64,000 nucleotides of DNA, from positions 5,269,447 to 5,333,446 of the forward strand of contig ML680037.1 of NCBI GenBank assembly GCA_007922225.1, in the 5' to 3' direction. Each line of letters opens with the position of its first letter. Positions within the stretch are counted from its first letter, which is position 1. Origin of the DNA: Emydura subglobosa. Lineage: Eukaryota; Chordata; Testudines; Chelidae. Below, in pieces: positions 1 to 12,000 of the stretch. Made by a program: the position numbers and the translations under genes. The notes under the pieces were generated by a model. That model saw only the letters and a list, made by a program, of their open reading frames with translations. It was not told the origin of the DNA and ran no database searches.

Positions 1-500
1 AATGAAGAAAGAGGGGAAGACAAGATGTGGAGATGGTTTAGCTGCCTTATATACCTTCTCCCATGTGGGTGGATGCCTTCAGTCTTGGTGGAAAATTACA
101 CAAGCCCAAAATGGAGTCCAGGGTCACATGAGCAAGTCACATGTCGTTACATGCTTTGTTGAGTCATAGGAGCAGCCATTGTCCTTTTTTCTGGCTAAAA
201 CTTTCACAGAGAGGTCCATCAGGTGGGACAGACTTCTTTATGATCTATTGTGTGAGCTAAATGTCCTTAAACAGGCCATTAACTTGCCTACTCCTTTCAC
301 AATAGGCTTTCTGGCTTCAGTGCAGATTTTACCTTGTGGGTGTTACTCAGGAATGCAAACTATATGCAGGATGCCAGTACATAGTCAACATCTATAACTT
401 CAGATACAAAATCTATATTTCAGATACAAAATGATATGCATGTAAATGGGATAATCATACTGAACAAATCATAACTTTTCCATCGATACCTTACGTGACA
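1..500 (-). repeat. LTR-like interspersed repeat, cut by window edge
   Basis: Read on the minus strand, this begins with TG at position 500 (TGTCACGTAAGG) and runs off the left edge. It shares a block around 107-150 (a tggactccagggtcacatg-type motif, reverse strand) with the + strand repeat near 23060-23085, which suggests related LTR-like families. No coding capacity is seen. The family assignment is from memory of turtle repeats and was not checked against a library; the outer boundary is unseen. Confidence 0.5.
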
Positions 501-504
501 TACT

Positions 505-1900
505 TTGCATAAGTTTTGTTGCAATTGCATAATAGTGGTAGCAACAATATTATACATGGTTGCATTTCAATCATACGATATCACAGATATAATGCAATTG
601 CTAAATACATTCCTGGGAAAAATTTGGTAATAGCAGACACTCTGGGACAGAGTCCAATATCACATTTAACTACCTGTGAGCGCGAAGATGATGTACAAGC
701 ATACCTGGATGTGTGAACGCATACAGACCAGTATCAGAAAAATGCTTACATCAGCTACAAAAAGCAGCCTTGACAGATGCAACTTCAAGAAGTTCTAAGT
801 TACATTTAGCCTGGCTGGCCCAGGTATCTCAAGATTACTAAGGAACTGACAAGATTATTTTTCAGTATGTGGACAATTAAACGAGTCAAATGGACTCATG
901 GTTAATAATAATAATAATAATAATTGTAATTCCAAATGAAATGAGAGGGGAAATCCTAAACCTCATCCTTGAAGGACATTAAGGATTAACTAAATGATGT
1001 GAATGGGCCAGCCGGTCAGTGTGGTGGGTGGACATCAGCAAGGACATAAACAATAAAGAATCTGCATGTGAACATTTGCAAAACTAAGCAAGCAACATGA
1101 CACTTAGAACCTTTAATAACAATACCTCTACCAGACATACCTTCGAAGAGACTAGCTACAGATTTATGTGAATTCAGAGGACATCATTACTTGGTCACAG
1201 TGAACTATTTTTCCAGGTATATAGAAATAATGTACTTGTAAGACAACATCTCTCAGTGTTAATGAGAAACTGAAGTGTACTTTTGCTCATTTTGGTATTC
1301 CAGAATAGCTATTGACAAAGGGCCACAATTCATTGCAGTGAATTTAAATCATTCCAAATGAGATATGATTTTGATCATATTACTAGTAGCCCACACTACC
1401 CACAAGCAAATGGAGTGGCTGAGAGAGCTATTCAGACAGTCAAGAAAATTCTACTGTAGGAAGATCCATTCCTTGCTCTTCTGAATTACAGATCAACACC
1501 AATAGCAGCTGCTGGAGATAGTCCAACCCAACATGACTCCTGATGGGAAGACATCTCAGATTCTTTTCCAACGGGAGAACAGTAATTCTGTCTCCAAAGT
1601 GGCTAAACATGAAGAGAATAGCCAAAATGGATATAAAAGCAAAAAGTCTATCAGTACTTTTACAATAGACATCACTCAGAGAACTGCTGAGTCTAGAACC
1701 TGGTAACAGTGGTCATGTCAAATTGGATGGAGAAGGATGGATAACTCCAGTTGTCATAAAGAAAAAGAATTCACCACTCAGATCATATATGATTGAGACT
1801 GACAGTGGAGAGTTCAACAGAAACTGTTGACATCTACAGTTGATTCCTCAGAGAGAACAATCAGCAGAGTAATGTACTGAACTTCAAGATATTGTGATAC
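505..1900 (+). pseudogene. Ty3/Gypsy retrotransposon pol relic (RNase H end and integrase)
   Basis: Broken pol of a Ty3/Gypsy LTR retrotransposon. At 585-660 the translation gives YIPGKNLVIADTL, the typical end of the Gypsy RNase H region just before integrase. Around 1170-1215 it gives fragments like HHYLVTVNYFSRY (integrase core start). At 1380-1450 it gives [18 protein letters not shown], the integrase motif with its catalytic glutamate. Multiple stop codons and frame changes separate these pieces, so it is dead. Gag, protease and most of reverse transcriptase are missing: the left side ends at the LTR-like repeat at 500. The 3' end leads into a polypurine tract and LTR. Orientation is clear from motif order. 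Confidence 0.85.
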
Positions 1901-1933
1901 TGTATATTTTGTAAATAGTAGGAATGTAGAACT

Positions 1934-1946
1934 TAAAGGGGGGAGA
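1934..1946 (+). promoter_or_regulatory. Polypurine tract of Gypsy element
   Basis: A run of AAAGGGGGGAGA sits directly before a TG that opens the putative 3' LTR. This is the expected plus-strand primer site for an LTR retrotransposon and fits the + orientation of the integrase relic upstream. Confidence 0.7.
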
Positions 1947-2951
1947 TGTAATGGAATGCTAAACTGTATTTTACTGTTCAGCTACTAGGTGGCACAATGT
2001 GTAAAACACATCATTTAAGCTAACCTTAGCCATACCTGGCAGAGCAGTACAGGATCTTATTGTGAACACACCTGGTATGTATTTGTCTGAGAAATAAGCT
2101 CTGGAATCAGTCTATATTTGATACAGAAGTCTGACCTGCTAATAGCAGCCCTGTAACCTGCTGTATACTTGAAGTACATGACAAGCCCTATAGCAATATA
2201 ATTGATTAATAGTAATAGATCACTGGTATGAATAATGACCCTATCAGCAGAAACTGAAATAAGTTGCTAGCTGACAACTGTATATGGAAACTAACTGTGG
2301 GTTGTTTTTTCTTTCCCCTTTTTTCCCGGGTGGATTGGTATCCCTGTCTCATTAGCATGCTTGCAGGCAGATAGTCAAAGCAAAAGACTCCTGAATGGCT
2401 GAATTGATATCCCTAGTGATCAGAATGATTGACAGAACTTATTAATTACATGTTTTTTATTGTGGAGTAGGGAGTATTTTTATTTTGTTTTATATTTTAT
2501 TTTAATTTTTTATTGTGGAGTAGAGTTAGTAGGAAAAGTGGGACTATTGGTGGGCAGGAGGGGAGATGAGATGAGGAGAGGAGCGGAGCATGGAGTCAGG
2601 GAGAGTGAATTTGTCAGCAGGGACTGTGAAGGAAGTGGGAGGGAGCAGATTGGAACAAACATCCAATCAGTAGACAAAATAATATCCAGAGTCCAAGTTG
2701 TAAAATACAGTATACTGACATTATTGTGGGTGAGGGACAGAAGAGTCTCTCCCTGTATTGCTGATGTCCTGGCTATTAGCAATGTAAAAGTCTCTTTGTT
2801 TCCAGGGGCTAAAACCGTTCCCTGAAGCTCTTGATCTGCTTCTCCCAATCCCAGGTAGCTGGACGTGGCTTTTGGGGGCTGGTGCCAATCAAGTCTGTGT
2901 GAGACTCACCCACAATCCTCTGCAGCTTTAGTTCTTAAAAGTGTGTTTAAC
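1947..2951 (+). repeat. 3' LTR of Gypsy element
   Basis: Starts TGTAATGGAATG immediately after the polypurine tract and is proposed to end at GTTTAACA (2951), giving TG...CA termini and about 1 kb. The right boundary is inferred from the terminal CA only. The 5' LTR is not in the window, so neither LTR identity nor a target duplication can be compared. Confidence 0.5.
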
Positions 2952-3472
2952 ATATGGGAAATTCAAGCAATTCCCAGTCATATAGGAGTATAGAAATTGC
3001 CAAACTAGATCACAGCCATGGTCAGGTTAGTTCAGTACATTGTGTCTTGACAGTGGCCAATACCAACTACTTCAGAGAAAAGTATAAAAAAAGCTTTCCA
3101 GTAGGCAGTTATGAGATACTTTCCCTTGGGGCAGGTTATCATACATCTTTTCCAGGGTATGAATATTGCTGTCTGTAATCCATGTTTAGTTGGCTCTTGT
3201 TTGCTTCACCATTGTGGTCGTTATTCTAATAAATAGTATTAAAATTAAAGTAGCTCATAACATTAAATGGTAGATTTAAAATAATTGGTGTTAAATTTGC
3301 TCTTCTATCAATCCAGTCAAGGGGAATTAACTTTGCTTCCAAAGCATTTTACATCTAGTAACTTAATTCAGATAGTTCTTCATATGAGTTTTGAAAAATC
3401 CATTCACTGGGGGATTAAGGCAGCATTTTTTGTGGGCAAGTGCCACCAACCTCTGCAGAACTGAAGCTTCCC

Positions 3473-3504
<32 letters not shown>

Positions 3505-6061
3505 CATGCATCCCTTGTGGATACAAAGATAACATTCTGAACAAGAACTGAATGTAATCTGCAATGTTCTCTTCCTGCATTTGCAGCTGGACAGCTCTAT
3601 TGTTTCAGTTGCTGCTCATAATTTCATTCTGGTGGTAGGGAGGGATAACAAACAGCAGAAGCAGGCAGTGGAGCTATTCTGTAGGAAAGATCCCATTCAC
3701 AGGAGACTAAGGAAATGGCGCAGAAACAGAGACTCCCTTCCCTCACAGTAGCTAGAAGGAAATAGAGACTGATATAAAAGACAGAGCCACCAGGAAGGAA
3801 TTCCAGACAAGCACTCTTCCTTTTCCCAGCAGCTGAGAAGTGGAGAGTTCACTTCTTACCTGGGCTTTACCCCTGGGTAATGGGGACTCCCCCACGCTTC
3901 ATATTGGACTATGACTATGAGGTTTAGTCCTCTGACTGTTAGGTGCCTGGTAAAATGTTCATGTGAGGGGATGATAGAAGGTATGTGTGAAGATGTGTGT
4001 GCATGTGCGGGCATAGATAGGCGTGAGAAACTGATGGAATAAAGTAAAAAAGAGAGGTATACAACATAGTTTTCGATCCTAGTGCATCACTTTGCATTTG
4101 TTCAGCTTAAAATCCATGAGGTATTGCCTAGACCTAATTTCCTAGTGTTTGAATTTTTTTGAAGATAACTACCATTTACAGTATGAACTATTTGAGTCTC
4201 ATCAGTAAATGTTACCATTCTGCAGGAACAGTTGTGCTTTTCGTCATTAGTAGACAAATTGACAAGCAATGGTCCTGGTTCTAAACCAGGAGGTACTTCA
4301 CCTAGTCATTTCTCTACACTGCAACCTACTCCCATTCACAGTGAATTTATGATTATAGCCATTTAACCAATTTGCTGCCCAGTATATTATGGTGTGATGA
4401 TAGTTGCTAAGGTCTTGACTACATTACTGTTGTAAGCTAAAATTTAGCCATCATCCCTAACATCCACAAAGATCATTTTGGCCTAAAACTGGTCAGATCT
4501 GGGACCAAGTTAGACTTCTTCAACTAATTTTGAAACTAATTGGAAAAAAGATTCCTTAATTTGATTGCCTAAAAATACATGTGTTCAAAAAGTCTATCTT
4601 TTTTACCATTTTGTAGCAAATAATTGGTAAAGAAGGAGAGAAATAGCATTTATTTTATTGGATTCCGTAGCTGTCCCAGCAACCCAATTTTATGGATTAA
4701 AATCAAATTTAAAAAATTACTTTTTATTTGAGAACATTGCTGGGGTTTGCAAATTGTAATGATGTTAATATAGCATGTCAAATAACTATTGAAAACAAAA
4801 TTTCTTTTAAAATAAAAAGTAAATCTTTAGCGCTCTTCTTGCAGACGTAAATCTAAAGAAAAAGATTTTCCTAATGGAGTTAATTGGGGGGCAGGGTTCC
4901 TTTTTTTCTATAGATCTCGAAGTCCATAGGAAGGGAGGAAATGCCCATCCTGATTTTCTCCCAGACCCGTTTTATCCAATCTTCACTCCCTGTGAACCTT
5001 CTGAAGTCAATGGGCAGGAGTTCTGTTCTGCAGACCCTAGATCCATGAGGGTGGAGGGCAGGAGAAAGCAGCAAGAATGGAAGAGGAGAGCTTAGGGGCA
5101 TGTTTCTCCTTCCTGTGGATTTACTGATGTTTGCAAGAGATGAGACCTCTTAGGGAGCCTGAAACACCCTAAAACTTCCTGAGCCTTAGCTGACTTTTAG
5201 TCCCTATTTTGGGAGAGGCTAAGGAGCCTTCTGAGATTCTGGGTGGGGCTTGATATGCCTCCTCAGCATTGCAGGGTTAGGACTTGGATAAACCTCAGTG
5301 GACCTTATATGGATGAGGATTGGAGTTTTTCACAGGAGGTAAATATGCTGCTCAGGTTCAAGGGTAAGGAGCGTGCCTGGGAGAGTAAAGAAGGGAGTTT
5401 TCACTCCCTCTTCTAGATGGAGCAGCCTGGGGAAGTGGGGAAGGAGGTGATCGCTCCCCATGGTCTCATGCAGGAGGGCTATGGAGCAGCAGAAAGAGTA
5501 AATAGATTCTTCTTTGTTTTACTGATTCCCCAAGCTTCCTGTCATCAACATTCATCCCTTTTTTGTGGATCTTAGGAGACCTACAGGTTACTAGACATTA
5601 CAAAGTCTACCAAAAAGGAGGTATATTCCTGTGTACCTCCTAACCTCTGAAGAACAGTAGCCATGATCCTAAGGACTACTGAGGCTTTGAAAGGTAGGAC
5701 TCCCTTTTTGCAGACCTTAGGATGTCTGAACCATCAAGGCTCTCCTCTGGGGGATGGTGACTGGGAACAATATTTAGCTGGAGACTTTTGGTCTGTAGAA
5801 CAAAGGCACATTCCTTGCCTCCCAAACCTCCCCTCCTGCATTTCTCCTCCTGTTAGCAGGAACAGGGCTCCTTGCTTGTACAGCCTACAGTCACTTTACA
5901 AAAATGGAGAAAATTCCTATACAAAACTTAATGATGTTAAGACTGTAGACAGGTTTGCGTGAACGTTGTCTTTCGAGATTATTAAAATTAAATATTAGAC
6001 CCATTCAGCCTCATATTTTCTAGTTAAGGTTCAACTTAATTGTTGGTTGTCTTTCTTTCAG
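2952..6061. other. BAG1 upstream intron sequence, no gene seen
   Basis: AT-rich sequence between the Gypsy LTR and the first visible BAG1 exon. It contains a 27-base A run (3477-3503) and no CpG island, promoter or recognisable exon. It is interpreted as part of a BAG1 intron because the exon at 6062 opens inside a codon after a good acceptor. Confidence 0.55.
3477..3503 (+). repeat. Poly(A) tract, 27 bases
   Basis: Uninterrupted A run. It could be the tail of an old retroposed element or a simple repeat; no recognisable element body precedes it. Confidence 0.9.
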
Positions 6062-9000
6062 GTAATGAAAAACATACTATTCAGATTGCTTCTCATCAGG
6101 AAGACAGTGAACCAACACTACAAGACATGGCTCTGCTTATTGAACAAGTCACTGGGGTTCCAGTTCCTTTTCAGAAACTAATATGTAAAGGTAGCTAATA
6201 TTTAAAAATGTTTCTCATATGTGTCCTAGATTCCACATTAAATCCCAATTCTCATTTATATGAGGATTAATTTACCTATCTCTTCAACATTTATTATATT
6301 AATCACATAAATTTTAATTCTCTTGTCAGTCCTAGAAATGACCATGAATAATTTAATATTTTGACATATTAGATTTATGGATGATATGGGAGGGAAGGAT
6401 AATTAATTATAAAACTTCTGGATTTTATTTGAGTAGGTTTTTACCAGGAAATCAGTGTTAATGTCCGTTTCATACTTACTAGTTTAAAATGAAACCTCAG
6501 AATTGTTCCTGCTGCTTTCAATTTCTTTACCAAGTCCATCAGCTGTGAGCCAATCCTAATGAGTCTCATATATATGAAGCAATGTAACTCCTGGGAAGGG
6601 GGTACATGGATCATCCAAAATACTGAAAAACAGCTACTGGCAAAAAAAAAAAGAAAGGCCTAATGAATATTTATTTTGTAAATTTAATAGTGTAAATGGA
6701 AATCCCTGGAAAGCAAAACAAATCTTTTCTGTCTTCTTCATTTTCTGTGGTACTTTTCATCTAAATCAGCTTGAAGTGTACACAATTTGACTCAATTCCT
6801 TTAAAAGGCAGTCTAAAATGTTGGAAATTTTTATTCAAAATGAATAATTTATTTTTAAAGCAATTACTGCACAGTATTAAATATTCATTTATGAAACAAC
6901 AAAGCATTTTGGACTTCATACCCTAAATCCAAGTTAAAAGTACTACTTCCCGTTTTTAAGATGGCTTGTAGTTAATAAAAGAATAATTGTTTCCTTTTTT
7001 CCTAGGAAAGTCCCTGAAAGAAATGGAACAGCCATTATCAGCACTTGGAGTTAAAAATGGTTGTAAAGTCATGCTGATTGGGAAAAGGGTATATGTCACT
7101 TTATGAAGTCTCTTCCTGTGTTATCCTCACTCATATCTACTGATATGCCTCTTTAGGAGCTTTATCACTGCTTGTGGTGAATCTGCTCAAAATGAGTGTC
7201 AGCTTAATGAAAATGAAACAAGTGTACCACATATTTACTTATATAAGAATGCACTGTGTGTGCGCATCTGGCTGTGTACACAGTTCTTCATTCTCTTGTC
7301 CTACAACTAATAACTCTGTGCCTCCTATGCATTTTTTTAAGTTGCATCATATGGTGAGCCCCTGCCTATTTGTCATCCTAACAACATGCCTGAATCTCTT
7401 CTGCATGTCTGCTCTTTTCTGCCTTTCTTATTGTTCAGGAACATTAAGCAGAAAGCTAGCTGTAGGTGTTGATTCTGGTACCAACCACTTACAATAAATA
7501 GGGATATGACTATGTCACAGTGGTCACCATTGTCATGGAATTCATGAATTTTTCCATTTATATGGTCCCTGCTGCTGTGCTTTAACAGTTTGTTAGTTTG
7601 CTTTGATTAGCAGCTGTTCATTAACCATTTGTTAATTTGCTTTTATCAAATTATGTTTCAAAGAGGATTAGAGCATGGGAATGCCTGGCAGCAGGGCTTG
7701 CAAGTGCTGTGACCACAGCATGAATTATCTATTTTTTTTACCATGTCTGTGCTGTGAGTTATGCATCATTTTACCATGACAGAATCATATCTCTAACAAT
7801 GAAGTGGCAGCTGGTTTTGCTAATGTCACCAGCTGCAGGCAGGAAAATTGTTGCCAGTAAGGAAGTTAAGCTTTATAATGAGGCAATAATATTAATAAAA
7901 ACCATAAATTCTTGGTCCTTGATTGGTCTTTCCCTTCAAATTAATCTCATACTGTATTTATATGCAATATATCAGTTCCAGTAGAGAGGATATTCATAAC
8001 TGAGCATTATAAACTGATAGCTTATTTGATCGAATACTGAAAGTAGGCAAGTTGATGATGCTGAACCTATGACAGTGAGATGATGAAAGCATTCGTTTTT
8101 ATGTTAAATGTTATCCCATTATTTAACTCAGATAGGTTGTGACCTGATTGATTTCAAGATAAATGATTTATTTTGTCATTTTTTTAAAACTATACAGAAT
8201 AGTCCAGAGGAAGAGGCGGAATTAAAGAAATTAAAAGATTTGGAGAAATCAGTGGAGCAAATAGCTAACAAATTAGAGGAAGTTAATAAAGAGTTCACAG
8301 GCATCCAAAAGGTAAATTCCTTCCTTGTTCTTAAATCTCATATATTTGTGTAGTGTACTCTTCTTATTTCAGAAACAATTGCCATGTAAGGTGGTTTGTC
8401 TTTCCAGTAGTGGTTTGGATTTTAACCTATTATAGAGGACATCTGTCAAGCTAAGTTTTTCTAAATGCTAAACTTATTTCTGTCTTTCCAAAAGAGGGGA
8501 AAATATGTAGTTATTGTTGAAAAAATTAATTAGTACTGTGTTTTAAACAAATTATATCCTTTAGATTCAGAGAAATATGAACAATAATAATACTTAGCTC
8601 TTCTATAATATTTTCCATTCAAAGCCGTTTTCCTGATTCATTTGCCACTGAGTGACATCACAAGTACCATAAAGAGAGGGAATGAAAATATAGGTATAGA
8701 AATGATTGATTCTAACATCTGTTTAAGATGATTGTGATGTCATTCACTGGCAGAGTAACCAGGAAATCTGCAGTTCTGATTTTTCAGGATTTTAAGGAAA
8801 GTAGTTAGTCTTTAATTTTTGGTGAAATTCATTCATTGCAATTTTTTAAAGTAGTGGCATCAGGTTATTTTTATTGTAATAGTCCTATAGCCCCTGACTG
8901 AGTTTGGGAGTCCATTGTGCTAGGAAGTATACAAGCACATAGTAGAAGACAAGACAGACCCAGCTACAAAGACAGACAAAGGAATCTTGAGAAATTTCAC

Positions 9001-12000
9001 AAAAAAGTTTTTGGGATTTTTTAAAAATACCTTTAATTCATAGTTCATGTACTTTAGGCAAAAGTTGGCAAAAGAATGAGAATACTAATGGGTTAATTGT
9101 CAAGGTGGTGTGTGGATTTAGTTGCAAGATTTCTGTCAACAATTTTGAGAGTCGTGTGGCTTCCTCATTGCACTGCATGGGAAAAAATTAATAACCAAAC
9201 TAATATTTGAACAGACCACTACTTCATAAAAGATTTGGTAGCTATGCAATTGTTAAATTTTAGGGTCATTATATTGATTCACTTATTTTGATATGGGATG
9301 TTTATTTGGGAGGACATGTACAGAACTATATTAATGTTTGAAAGAGGTGTAAGGGAGAATAAAAGAGTGACTGCATTTTGAATCTTCTGCTTTCCCTTTT
9401 ATTTTAAACAGGGTCACTATTCTTAAATTGAAAGTTATTTTCACTAATGATAAAATAATTAAAATCTCTAAATGAAAATTTTTATTTAAATGGCAGCATG
9501 TGTGCGCCTTGGAGTATGGAATAATTATTTTTCTTTTCATACAGGGTTTTCTAGCAAAAGATCTTCAAGCTGAAGCTCTTAACCACTTGGACAAGAGGAT
9601 AAAAGGAACTGCTGAGCAGTTCATGAAGATTCTGGAACAGATGGATGCCATTGTGAGTAAACAATCACACAAAGGGGTTGTTGTATATTCCTTAAAACAA
9701 CCTTTCAGTTTCTTTTTTTTTTTTTTTTGTATTGTTTGTTCTCCATATGATATTTTTAAATACTAACAACAAATTAGTTTTTTGGTTTATTTTGAAAAAA
9801 CAAGTTAATTGGTTTGCTCACTTTCTTCAGTACCCAATGCTTGTCCCAGTGTGTCTTCAATGACCTCTTCATTTTGGTGTCCGTGGTAGCTCCTATTTCT
9901 AAATGGTGACATTATGTCTATGTAGGTATCCCAATACTACAGAAGAGCACAATATCGGGCTGTGGTCTGTAAAGAACACATGAAATGGGTATCCTTTACT
10001 CAGGTTTTACCCTTTTTCATTTGTCCTGACAAAGCCTATTAAATTAAAATAGGTTACAGTAACATTAAGGGTCTGACAGAAACCAGGAAGACACTGTCTC
10101 TGTAATGATTGTTTTGGGGACAGGGAAGGCACAAACAATGGTGAGCCTTCTGGTTAGTCAAAACATGGATTTCTAATTTTAATATTTAAGACATTTGCAA
10201 ACTGAGGACTGGATTGATTTCTGTGGAGTGTGTCAAGGTACTTGTACAGCCCTCATCATTGCAGTGTCTGAGTGTCACACAGTCATTTATGGATTTTATC
10301 CTCACAGCACCTATGTAGGGTAGTAAGTAGGATACCTTTCCCCTTACAGATGAGGAAGTGAAATACAGGGTGGACTAAGTGACTTGCACAAGGTTACAGT
10401 GTGTCTGGGCTGGGAATTGAACACAGATGTCCTGAGTTCCAGTACCCTATCCCCTGGATCATGCTATCTGGAAGAGTTCCCTTCCTTCATATAACTATTC
10501 TCACTTATAGTGTTTTTGCTGTCGTAATACCTTATGCCTTAATCCAGGAGATGAACTTGCACAAGGTGAGTCCTTGCACTCGCACAGAGCCCCATTGATT
10601 TCAGCAGGGCTCCACACGATCTAAGGTGCTCTGCCTTTGTGGATCCAATTGCAGGATCAGGGCCTTAGTTTCTTTGTAATAATGGGTTACAGATATAAAG
10701 CCCGGGAAACTGAATTCATTGTAAAGGGGTGCTTTAATTTGCCCCCCACCGAAACTCTTGACAGTGTGTGTCTGTTGTGAGCACTGAATAGGGTTCTTAG
10801 GAAACTGATTTTTAGGTGACCTTATTTGTTGCTTTTGTACTGCCACAACTTTAATAGTAATGTAAATTTTGAGGTTTTATTACTAGGGGTATAGTTTAAA
10901 TGATCACAAAATGATTTTTTTTAACATTATTAAATACACTGATTTTTCTGTATGTAACAGCTAAAAGATTTAAAACTCAAAAAATAAAATAAGTCTTCAT
11001 TTTTTTACAGATTCCTTTATCCTTTTCATGTATAGAATCTTTCACAGGGGAAAAAAGCTTGCTTGACAGTCGCTCAAATGATGTCAAATGTCCTTGTTTG
11101 GTAAAACAGGGAATTCATTTTAGGTAGCGGACGTCACATCCTATAAATTCCTAGGTCCCAGCATCTAGTAGTGATGATGACAATGACTGTGATGAAGTTG
11201 GTCAATGAGTTGATGATGCTGCTGCCATGCTTTTTTGCCATGTTCATAGCTCACTGCCATGCTAAGTAAGTTGCCAAGTGCTCATCCAGATAAGTTGGCA
11301 ACATTGTCAAAGCATATTTCTGATGGTTCTTATGTAGACAGATTTCTGTTTTAAGTAGATTTTGTTCAGTTATTGTACAAATTTTGTCATCTTGCAAAAA
11401 GCCTTGAAATCCCCTAATCAATGGGTTTTAGTTCAAGCTCAATTTACACCATTTCTTTGACATTATCTGCTTTCTTTCAAAAATAGTTTGAAGGTTCAAT
11501 AACCTTCCTGCCATCTTTCACCATTTCAGTCTAAGCACAGCTCTTCAAGCCTATCCTACAATAGCCATACCTAGGAATGAAAAGGTAGTTACCCTCCAAG
11601 ACCAGTCAAACTGTAGCTCCTTCTGAGATTGCCAGTCCAGCTTGTCATTTGTCCTGCTGATGCTTGTGCTTTAGGAACAAGGCTGAAACCACATAAGTTT
11701 AATTCATGTAGGACTTGGAACAGCTTGTCAGACTATATCATTTTTTGTTCACTACTAACTTGGGTTGGATTTTAATCTGATTTAGAGGTGAATGAATGAA
11801 TGGCTGTATATCTTGAGCCATCTAATCCTCAACTTTCATATGTTAATATAAAAGAATTTGAGTTACACAGCAAGTGCCAAAAGCAAACAAAAATTGCTAC
11901 CTTCAGGTTTTTTAGCTTGCTTCCTCACTGAGAATTTAAATCCTGGATTGGCCAAACTAATCTCAGAGAACTAAAGTTTCTGGTATGGTTCCCTAACTTC

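Noticed and set aside
2460..2848. Overlapping 121- and 112-codon open frames on both strands
   Set aside because: They lie inside the Gypsy LTR, have no family resemblance, and mirror each other as expected for a stop-poor stretch.
8108..8353. 81-codon frame as a separate gene
   Set aside because: It is the BAG1 exon 8198-8311 plus read-through into both flanking introns.
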